A stretch of 5,984 nt of DNA from Clostridiaceae bacterium (GTDB lineage: Bacteria; Bacillota; Clostridia; Saccharofermentanales; Fastidiosipilaceae), in NCBI GenBank assembly GCA_012514965.1, contig JAAYZH010000295.1, forward strand, positions 1 through 5,984, given 5' to 3'. Made by a program: the position numbers and the translations under genes. Numbering within the stretch: position 1 is the first letter of the stretch; every line of letters starts with the position of its first letter. Under the pieces are notes generated by a model. That model saw nothing but the letters and a program-made list of their open reading frames with translations, did not search any database and was not told the origin of the DNA. Positions 1 to 5,010 of this stretch are shown here, one piece after another.

Positions 1-453
1 CATTACATTCGAGCGTTCGACAAGTCCTCTGGGTGACCATTCCGGCTGGGCCAGCTTGGCACTTGCCGCATCAAAGATTCGATCGGCGGATTCCGGTGTC
101 AACGGCTCGTAAATGTCGAAGAAACGCTGTAATTCAAGGTGTGACCAGTGATAAAGAGGATTTCCGATGGCATTCTGCAGGGCTTGGGCATAGGCTTGGA
201 ATTTCTCACGGAAAGACTTGGAACCGGTGATGTATTCTTCGTCGATCCCGCAGGCTCTCATGATGCGCCACTTGTAGTGATCCCCGGCCAGCCAGGCTTC
301 GCCGACATCTGAGAAGGGTTTGTTCTCAAAAATCTGCTGGGGCGAAAGATGGCAATGAAAATCCAGAATCGGCATTTGCGCTGCATAATCATGATAAAGT
401 TTCCTCGCAGTCGCGGTTTCTAATAAGAAGTTGCTGTCCATAAAGTTTTCCAT
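1..453 (-). CDS. uxaC: Glucuronate isomerase UxaC, N-terminal part (cut by left edge)
   Basis: This gene encodes the first 151 residues of uronate isomerase, a cytoplasmic amidohydrolase-fold enzyme that converts D-glucuronate to D-fructuronate and D-galacturonate to D-tagaturonate, the first step of hexuronate catabolism. The start ATG (453-451) is preceded by GGAGG at 465-461 with a 7-base spacer. Visible family landmarks are MDSNFLLET near the N terminus, DFHCHLSP at residues 31-38 (His33 and His35 are the expected metal-binding pair after the first strand), GDHYKWR at 57-63, GNPLYHWSHLEL at 97-108 and the GLVERSNV segment at 143-150. The family is usually about 465-470 residues, so roughly two thirds of the gene lies beyond the left edge. 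It is transcribed divergently from the nucleotidyltransferase-kinase operon and shares a 113-base promoter region with it. Family recognition is from memory of the conserved N terminus and is strong; no frameshift is visible. Confidence 0.95.
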   Translation of the reverse strand, partial: MENFMDSNFLLETATARKLYHDYAAQMPILDFHCHLSPQQIFENKPFSDVGEAWLAGDHYKWRIMRACGIDEEYITGSKSFREKFQAYAQALQNAIGNPLYHWSHLELQRFFDIYEPLTPESADRIFDAASAKLAQPEWSPRGLVERSNVM

Positions 454-487
454 TCCTGTACCTCCAAAAAAATTTCAGATCTGTTGT

Positions 488-514
488 ATGATAGTCATAA
501 TGACATTGTAACAA
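488..514 (-). promoter_or_regulatory. Possible promoter of uxaC
   Basis: On the minus strand, TATCAT (493-488, five of six matches to the -10 consensus) lies 15 bases downstream of TTGTTA (514-509). The spacer is shorter than the optimal 17, so this is a weak call. Its -35 box overlaps that of the rightward promoter, so one regulator bound there could control both directions. Confidence 0.3.
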
Positions 515-540
515 AACTATCGAAAAGTTGATAATGTCAT
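490..540. promoter_or_regulatory. Cluster of inverted repeats in the divergent promoter region (candidate operators)
   Basis: Four symmetric elements are packed here. ATGACATT (500-507) and AATGTCAT (533-540) form a perfect 8-base inverted repeat with centres 33 bases apart, about three helical turns. GTCAT and ATGAC (494-504) form a smaller palindrome with a one-base centre. TTGT and ACAA (506-514) form another one-base-centre palindrome. GATAGT (490-495) and ACTATC (516-521) form a 6-base inverted repeat. They overlap both candidate promoters, which suits a transcription factor controlling uxaC and the divergent operon. No regulator gene is present in the window, and the region is AT-rich, so some symmetry could be chance. 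Confidence 0.4.
506..535 (+). promoter_or_regulatory. Probable sigma-A-type promoter of the nucleotidyltransferase-kinase operon
   Basis: A TTGTAA -35 element (506-511) and a GATAAT -10 element (530-535, five of six matches to TATAAT) are separated by 18 bases. This would place the transcription start near position 542 and leave a short 5' leader of about 25 bases before the ATG at 567. The -35 box lies inside the palindrome TTGTAACAA (506-514). The call rests on consensus matching only. Confidence 0.5.
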
Positions 541-554
541 ATTTTTTATTTCTT

Positions 555-560
555 GGAGGG
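555..560 (+). promoter_or_regulatory. Ribosome binding site that fixes the nucleotidyltransferase start
   Basis: GGAGGG lies six bases before the ATG at 567. It selects that ATG over an in-frame TTG at 528, which lies inside the promoter-like sequence and adds 13 residues that are not part of the family's N terminus. Confidence 0.85.
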
Positions 561-566
561 AGAGCA

Positions 567-1493
567 ATGAAGAAACCAATTTTAGTCGTTATGGCAGCCG
601 GAATGGGCAGTCGCTACGGAGGTTTGAAGCAGATGGACCCGATCGGTCCGAATGCTGAGGTCATCGTGGATTATTCAATATTTGACGCAAAGCGCGCTGG
701 GTTTGAGACCGTAGTATTTATTATCAAGAGAGAGATCGAAGAGCAATTTCGTGAGATTGTCGGCGACCACATTGCTGAACACATGGACGTGCGCTATGCC
801 TTCCAGGAAACCAGTAATCTTCCCGAGGGCTACACCGTTCCTGAGGTCCGCAAGAAGCCTTGGGGGACTGCCCACGCCATCCTATCCGCCTCGGATGTAA
901 TCGATGCTCCATTTGCTGTTATTAACGCCGATGATTTTTATGGTGAAGATGCGTACAAGGTCATGTTCGATTATCTTTCCAAACACGGTAATGACGAATC
1001 TGTTCCCTATCACTTTACGATGGTGGGTTACCTTCTGGGTAATACAGTCTCGGAGAATGGCCACGTCGCCAGAGGTGTTTGTCAGGCAGACGCGAACGGC
1101 TATCTGGAGACCATCGTGGAACGCACGCGTATCGAAACATACGCTGATGGCATTCATTTTTCGGAAGATGATGGCGCTAGCTGGACGGACTTGCCATTTA
1201 ACACGATTGTTTCAATGAATCTCTGGGGCTTCCCCGCAATTTTTGTCCAAGAGATTCGTGAGCGTTTTACTGCGTTTCTGGACAAAGCTTTGGCCGAGAA
1301 TCCTGCCAAAGCAGAATTCTTTTTGCCCGATGTTGTGAGAAATTTGCTGGACGAAGAAAAAGCAAAAGTTCAAGTTCTCACTTCTCCGGAGAAATGGTAC
1401 GGCGTTACCTATCAGGCTGATAAGCCGGTCGTCGTACAGGCAATCGCAGACAAAATTGCAGCCGGGCAATATCCCGCGTCGCTCTGGGGTTGA
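567..1493 (+). CDS. NDP-sugar pyrophosphorylase-type nucleotidyltransferase
   Basis: This gene encodes a 308-residue cytoplasmic protein with a nucleotidyltransferase (GT-A/RmlA-like) fold, expected to join a sugar-1-phosphate to an NTP, giving NDP-sugar and pyrophosphate. The N-terminal nucleotide-binding signature MAAGMGSRYGGLKQ spans residues 9-22, with Gly, Arg and Lys in the positions typical of the GxGxR...K loop. DYSIFDAKRAGF follows at 35-46, KPWGTAHA at 97-104 (base and sugar recognition region), and NADDFYG at 120-126, whose Asp122 or Asp123 is the likely metal ligand. SMNLWGF at 216-222 and the C-terminal WYGVTY at 277-282 are also typical of this clostridial subgroup as I remember it. 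No C-terminal beta-helix is present, unlike GlgC or GlmU. The stop lies 47 bases before the sugar kinase start, so the two probably share one transcript. Nucleotide and sugar specificity cannot be read from the sequence. Confidence 0.88.
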   Translation: MKKPILVVMAAGMGSRYGGLKQMDPIGPNAEVIVDYSIFDAKRAGFETVVFIIKREIEEQFREIVGDHIAEHMDVRYAFQETSNLPEGYTVPEVRKKPWGTAHAILSASDVIDAPFAVINADDFYGEDAYKVMFDYLSKHGNDESVPYHFTMVGYLLGNTVSENGHVARGVCQADANGYLETIVERTRIETYADGIHFSEDDGASWTDLPFNTIVSMNLWGFPAIFVQEIRERFTAFLDKALAENPAKAEFFLPDVVRNLLDEEKAKVQVLTSPEKWYGVTYQADKPVVVQAIADKIAAGQYPASLWG

Positions 1494-1531
1494 GGGACTC
1501 CACAAACTACAAAAAAATTGAAAGGAAAAAT

Positions 1532-1537
1532 AAAGGA
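1532..1537 (+). promoter_or_regulatory. Ribosome binding site of the sugar kinase, closely spaced
   Basis: AAAGGA lies only three bases before the ATG at 1541, and a second AAGGA lies at 1522-1526, fourteen bases upstream. Neither spacing is ideal, so initiation may be less efficient than at the upstream gene. The ATG is still preferred over the in-frame TTG at 1490, which overlaps the preceding stop codon and has no good site in front of it. Confidence 0.55.
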
Positions 1538-1540
1538 ATT

Positions 1541-2653
1541 ATGAAAACGATAGCAGAAGATTATGTTTTAGAGGCATGCGGCGCCTTCCCGCTCGAAGGT
1601 CAGCTTGTCGGCGCTGTCCGCTATGGTCAAGGCCATATTAATGACACTTTCTGTGTATATTTGCAAACAGAGGCCGGTGACTGCTTGCGCTATATCATGC
1701 AGCGCATCAATACCGATACTTTCAAGGACCCCGATGGGCTGATGGAAAACATTGTGGGAGTGACTGATTTCCTTCGTGACGCCTCACGAAAGAGCGGTGG
1801 CAATCCTGATCGCGAAACGATGACAGTTGTTCGCACAAAAGACGGCAAAAATTATTATCGGGATTCGGTTGGCAGCTGCTGGCGGGTCTACCCTTTTGTC
1901 GAGAATACGGTTTGCCTGCAAAGCGTCGAGAAACCAGAACAGTTTTACGAATCCGCCCGCGCTTTTGGGAATTTCCAACGCTTATTAAGCGATTTCGACG
2001 CATCGAAGCTACATGAAACCATCTATAAATTCCATGATACTCGTAATCGTTACAAGGCCTTTGAGGAAGCGGTCCTGAGAGATGCGGCCGGACGCAGCAG
2101 CTCTGTACAGGCGGAAATCGACTTTGTCCGCGCTCGTATCAAGGATGTCGGTTACCTGATGGATAAACTCGATCGTGGCGAACTGCCGTTGCGCGTTACC
2201 CATAACGATACGAAGCTCAACAACGTTTTGTTGGATAAAGACAGCGGCAAAGGGATTGTGGTGATTGATCTCGATACCGTCATGCCTGGACTATCCCTTC
2301 ACGACTACGGTGACTCTATCCGCTTTGGGGCAAATACAAATGCGGAGGATGAACCGGATCTTGCAAAAGTCAACTTTTCACAGGAGCTTTTCGATATTTA
2401 CACAAAGGGCTTTCTTGAAACAGCCGGTGCAAGTTTGACCAAGGCTGAGAAAGACAATCTTCCGTGGGGGGCCCGCCTGATGACCTTGGAGTGCGGCATC
2501 CGTTTCCTGACGGATCATCTCGACGGAGACAAATACTTCCGTACACACCGGCCGAATCACAACCTCGACCGCGCGCGTACACAGTTTAAGCTGGTTCAGG
2601 ACATGGAAGCACAGTGGGACGAGCTCAACGCGATCGTCGCAAAATACATTTAG
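1541..2653 (+). CDS. APH-fold sugar 1-kinase, NahK/LnpB-like (probable N-acetylhexosamine 1-kinase)
   Basis: This gene encodes a 370-residue kinase of the aminoglycoside phosphotransferase/choline kinase fold. From memory it matches bifidobacterial N-acetylhexosamine 1-kinase (NahK/LnpB, about 360 residues), which phosphorylates GlcNAc or GalNAc at the anomeric carbon, along most of its length. Visible landmarks are GQGHINDTF at 29-37 (nucleotide-binding loop), YIMQRIN at 51-57, WRVYPFVENTV at 114-124, FGNFQRLLSDFDAS at 142-155, the catalytic loop THNDTKLNN at 220-228 with presumed base Asp223, the metal-binding VIDLDTVMPG at 241-250 with Asp243 and Asp245, and GDSIRFGAN at 257-265. It is the second gene of an operon with a sugar nucleotidyltransferase, which fits production of a sugar-1-phosphate for NDP-sugar synthesis. 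Aminoglycoside resistance is unlikely given the context and the NahK-type motifs. The family call is strong; the exact sugar (HexNAc or another hexose) is inferred. Confidence 0.85.
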   Translation: MKTIAEDYVLEACGAFPLEGQLVGAVRYGQGHINDTFCVYLQTEAGDCLRYIMQRINTDTFKDPDGLMENIVGVTDFLRDASRKSGGNPDRETMTVVRTKDGKNYYRDSVGSCWRVYPFVENTVCLQSVEKPEQFYESARAFGNFQRLLSDFDASKLHETIYKFHDTRNRYKAFEEAVLRDAAGRSSSVQAEIDFVRARIKDVGYLMDKLDRGELPLRVTHNDTKLNNVLLDKDSGKGIVVIDLDTVMPGLSLHDYGDSIRFGANTNAEDEPDLAKVNFSQELFDIYTKGFLETAGASLTKAEKDNLPWGARLMTLECGIRFLTDHLDGDKYFRTHRPNHNLDRARTQFKLVQDMEAQWDELNAIVAKYI

Positions 2654-2671
2654 TAAAGTATCCTGAAAGTT

Positions 2672-2724
2672 AAAGGTGCTGTCTTTCATCGATTGATCGA
2701 TTATGAGACAGCACCTTTTGTTTT
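2672..2724 (+). terminator. Rho-independent terminator of the nucleotidyltransferase-kinase operon, possibly bidirectional
   Basis: A perfect 13-base inverted repeat (AAAGGTGCTGTCT at 2672-2684 with its complement at 2706-2718) is followed by a T-rich tail (TTTTGTTTT, 2716-2724). The loop region holds a repeated ATCGAT (2688-2693 and 2696-2701), and CAT/ATG pairing can extend the stem past a two-base bulge. Read leftward, the tail is TTTAACTTT, so it may also stop transcripts from the convergent minus-strand genes. Confidence 0.9.
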
Positions 2725-2726
2725 AG

Positions 2727-2748
2727 AACATCCCCTTGCGGGGTTGTT
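2727..2748. other. Second small hairpin in the convergent intergenic region
   Basis: AACA-T-CCCC-TTGC-GGGG-T-TGTT forms a short hairpin with one T-T mismatch. It has no T-tract on either side, so it is not a terminator by itself. It lies between the stop of the minus-strand isomerase gene and the strong terminator hairpin, and could stabilise the 3' end of that transcript. Confidence 0.4.
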
Positions 2749-2772
2749 GTCTATGAGAATATTCAACGCATC

Positions 2773-3645
2773 TTAGCGAGTAAACCAGCTCTTGTAACCC
2801 ATTTTATACAGATTGTCACGGCTGATGGTCAGCGCTTCATACACATCACGACCATAACGGTCATCCTGCTCAATGATAAAGTATTCGCTGCCGGCATCCA
2901 GGCCTGCCTGGATAATGGCCGGGAAATTTAGGCTGCCCTCACCGATTTCGGCGAATTGTACTACGCTGTTGAAAGCCTGTTGAAACTTCTGGCGTTTGAC
3001 CTGAGGCGAATCGCTCGGGTCAGCTTCGACTGGCTTCACCGGAACGACACGATAGTCCTTGAGGTGCAGAAGCTTGAGCCTGCCTTTGAAATTTTCGAGG
3101 TAGGTAACGGGATTTTCTCCGCCGCGATGTACCCAATGCACGTCTATCTCAAAGCCTATGGTTTCGGTGTTGTCGCGGATGATGTCTAGCAAGTATTTGC
3201 CGTCGTATTTCGCGAATTCTACATGGTGGTTGTGGTAATAGAGGTCAATCCCGTGCTCAGCTAAGGCTTTCGCCTTCTCCTCCATACGGGCAATGAATTC
3301 CAGCGCGACTTCCTTGGAAGACATGCCTTCGATCGGCAGCATGCCGATGCGCAGGAAATTGCAGTTGAGTGTCTTCATGTCCGCTACGATCTTATCGAAG
3401 TGATCCGTGAGATTTTCTCTGTCCGCACCCTCCAGCGCTGCGCTGCCGGCCACAACTTCGATATCGAAGTCTTCACATGCTCTCTTGATTTCCGCAACGT
3501 TTTCAGGTGTCATCGGAATCTGACTGATCTCCACACCATGAAATCCGAGTTCAGCTAGCTTTTTCAGTACCTCATAAGCTCCGTCCTGTTCCACCTTCTC
3601 ACGAAGCATCATCATCTGTACTGCGATCAAACCTTTTTCTGCCAT
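2773..3645 (-). CDS. TIM-barrel sugar isomerase/epimerase (xylose isomerase-like, IolE/YcjR-type superfamily)
   Basis: This gene encodes a 290-residue cytoplasmic protein of the xylose isomerase-like TIM-barrel superfamily (AP endonuclease 2 fold), whose members are metal-dependent isomerases, epimerases, dehydratases or lyases acting on sugars, keto-sugars and inositols. Barrel landmarks are GFHGVEIS at 34-41, YYHNHHVEF at 136-144, FEIDVHWVHRGG at 165-176, LLHLKDY at 192-198, AEIGEGSLNFP at 232-242 and FIIEQDD at 256-262. Glu143, Asp168, His194 and Glu259 are my candidates for metal ligands and catalytic acids, placed by position in the fold rather than by alignment. The ATG at 3645 has AAAGGA ten bases upstream. 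An alternative ATG at 3678 would add 11 residues but has a poorer site; longer versions reach back into the preceding gene. It lies 92 bases downstream of a Gfo/Idh/MocA oxidoreductase on the same strand, a pairing seen in 3-keto-sugar and inositol pathways. The substrate is unknown. Confidence 0.85.
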   Translation of the reverse strand: MAEKGLIAVQMMMLREKVEQDGAYEVLKKLAELGFHGVEISQIPMTPENVAEIKRACEDFDIEVVAGSAALEGADRENLTDHFDKIVADMKTLNCNFLRIGMLPIEGMSSKEVALEFIARMEEKAKALAEHGIDLYYHNHHVEFAKYDGKYLLDIIRDNTETIGFEIDVHWVHRGGENPVTYLENFKGRLKLLHLKDYRVVPVKPVEADPSDSPQVKRQKFQQAFNSVVQFAEIGEGSLNFPAIIQAGLDAGSEYFIIEQDDRYGRDVYEALTISRDNLYKMGYKSWFTR

Positions 3646-3655
3646 TTCGTTGATT

Positions 3656-3661
3656 TCCTTT
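3656..3661 (-). promoter_or_regulatory. Ribosome binding site that favours the isomerase start at 3645
   Basis: AAAGGA on the minus strand lies ten bases before the ATG at 3645. The competing ATG at 3678 has only AGAAGAA close upstream. The ten-base spacing is slightly long, so the choice is likely rather than certain. Confidence 0.55.
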
Positions 3662-3737
3662 CGTAATGTATCTTGCATATTTCTTCTGGTGATGATTAAG
3701 CCACCACTATTCTGACTGTAGAATTTAGACTTTACGC

Positions 3738-4928
3738 TTAGACTTCGCGCAAGGCGAATTTGCCTTCCTCTGCGATACGTTTGTTGAGCTCGGCCAGGAA
3801 TAGATCCTGATCCACAGGCAGTTCGACTTCTTGGTTGAGCCACGCGGACAGGAAAGCTGCATTGGCCAAATTAACGCCCATAATGCCTTCGGAACCATGC
3901 GCCAGGAGACCCTCACCTTTTGTGATTTGATCACAGAAGCGTTGCATCACTTCGATATGTTGGAAGCCCCAGCGTCCGTCCGAACTCAGGCTCTCCTCAG
4001 AATAGAGGTCACCGCCGCCGGCGCGATTCGAGCTTAGGAGCTTGTTCATGTCTGACAGCGTAAAGGAACGGTCAAAGACTGCCTCATCTTGGGTAAAGCG
4101 ATAGATTTTTGCTTCGCGGCTGTTTTCTACGACGATTTTACCCTTCGAGAAATCAATCTCCAGACGGTCCGTGCCGTTGATGTCGTGAGTACTGGTGACA
4201 AAGACACCCGTTGCGCCGTTCTCATATTCCACGGTCATGGTTACGTCATTTTCGACCACGATCTCACGGTGAGCGCCAAAGACCATCTTGGCGTAGACTT
4301 TTTTGGGCACACCACAGAGCCACTGCCAGAGGTCAAGCTGATGGGGAGCCTGGTTTACAAGTACGCCGCCGCCTTCCCCGCCCCAGGTAGCGCGCCATGC
4401 GCTCTGGTTGTAGTACGGAGTCGAACGCCACCAGGAGTTGATAATCCAATTTGAGCGGCGCAATTCACCGAGCTCGCTGGAATCAATTATTGTCTTGATA
4501 TCGCGATAGAGTTGATTGGTACGCTGATTCAGCATGATGCCAAAAACGAGTTCAGGATGCGCTTCTGCAACTGCATTCATCTTGTGGACGGACTTTGCGT
4601 CGACGGCTGCCGGCTTCTCAACGAGAACGTGAATACCATGTTCCAGAGCATAAATTGTAACTTCCGGATGGAAAAAGTGCGGTAATGTTGTGATCACTGC
4701 ATCGACCTTGCCGCTGTCGATCATTTCCTTGTAATCGCTGAAGCTCGGAAGCTCTCCGAACGTTTGATTCGCTTTCTCCAGAGCTTCCGGCAAAATATCA
4801 CAGTAGGCCGCCAGTTCGGCATTTGCCGGGCAGACCGGCTTACTTGAATCTGTGTGATTCGTCAACATTCTCGCGTACGATGTACCTTGCACGCCTATGC
4901 CGACTAGACCAATTCTAACTTTGTTCAT
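3738..4928 (-). CDS. Gfo/Idh/MocA-family NAD(P)-dependent sugar oxidoreductase
   Basis: This gene encodes a complete 396-residue cytoplasmic dehydrogenase of the Gfo/Idh/MocA family, which oxidises or reduces hydroxyls of sugars, glycosides or inositols with NAD(P). The N-terminal Rossmann domain has GLVGIGVQG at residues 7-15 (the GxGxxG dinucleotide loop), TTLPHFFHPE at 80-89 and the family hallmark VEKPAAVD at 103-110 with Lys105. The C-terminal domain has an aromatic-rich stretch at 161-183, then GGGVLVNQAPHQLDLWQWL at 186-204, in which His196 and Asp199 are the expected catalytic and substrate-binding residues. At 396 residues it is longer than the usual 330-370. The ATG is preceded by GGAGGG (4939-4934) with a 5-base spacer. 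It precedes the TIM-barrel isomerase gene on the same strand and follows a second member of its family across a terminator. The exact substrate is not deducible. Confidence 0.93.
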   Translation of the reverse strand: MNKVRIGLVGIGVQGTSYARMLTNHTDSSKPVCPANAELAAYCDILPEALEKANQTFGELPSFSDYKEMIDSGKVDAVITTLPHFFHPEVTIYALEHGIHVLVEKPAAVDAKSVHKMNAVAEAHPELVFGIMLNQRTNQLYRDIKTIIDSSELGELRRSNWIINSWWRSTPYYNQSAWRATWGGEGGGVLVNQAPHQLDLWQWLCGVPKKVYAKMVFGAHREIVVENDVTMTVEYENGATGVFVTSTHDINGTDRLEIDFSKGKIVVENSREAKIYRFTQDEAVFDRSFTLSDMNKLLSSNRAGGGDLYSEESLSSDGRWGFQHIEVMQRFCDQITKGEGLLAHGSEGIMGVNLANAAFLSAWLNQEVELPVDQDLFLAELNKRIAEEGKFALREV

Positions 4929-4960
4929 AAATACCCTCCATATATCGTTTGAATTGCCTC

Positions 4961-4996
4961 TTTACACAAAAAGTTCCTCGAGACCTCGAGGAACTT
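4961..4996 (-). terminator. Rho-independent terminator after the right-hand oxidoreductase gene
   Basis: AAGTTCCTCGAG (4971-4982) and CTCGAGGAACTT (4985-4996) form a perfect 12-base inverted repeat with only two bases between, so about 11 pairs with a four-base loop are realistic. Read on the minus strand, the stem ends in TTTTT followed by GTGTAAA. It lies 14 bases after the stop of the gene at 5011-5984, before the start of the next minus-strand gene. The T-tract is short, so some readthrough is possible. Confidence 0.85.
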
Positions 4997-5010
4997 CAGA
5001 GTTATGGAAA

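Noticed and set aside
33..230. Open frame of 65 codons on the plus strand
   Set aside because: It is antisense to uxaC, which is supported by strong family motifs through the same bases.
454..566. Riboswitch or catabolite-response (cre) element in the divergent region
   Set aside because: The leader is too short for a riboswitch, and I found no good match to the TGWAANCGNTNWCA-type cre consensus.
904..1218. Open frame of 104 codons on the plus strand
   Set aside because: It is an out-of-frame shadow inside the nucleotidyltransferase gene, with a Met-, Arg- and Trp-rich composition typical of a false frame.
1541..2653. Aminoglycoside resistance gene, suggested by the APH fold
   Set aside because: The motifs and overall sequence resemble NahK sugar kinases and the operon partner is a sugar nucleotidyltransferase; there are no signs of a resistance or mobile context.
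2378..2689. Open frame of 103 codons on the minus strand
   Set aside because: It overlaps the kinase gene in antisense and begins inside the terminator stem, with no convincing ribosome binding site.
3646..3843. Upstream extension of the isomerase gene to 3843
   Set aside because: The extra 66 residues overlap the end of the preceding gene, are Arg- and Ser-rich and unlike the family, and the ATG at 3645 has a plausible ribosome binding site.
4089..4454. Open frame of 121 codons on the plus strand
   Set aside because: It is entirely antisense to the complete Gfo/Idh/MocA gene and its translation has no recognisable domain.
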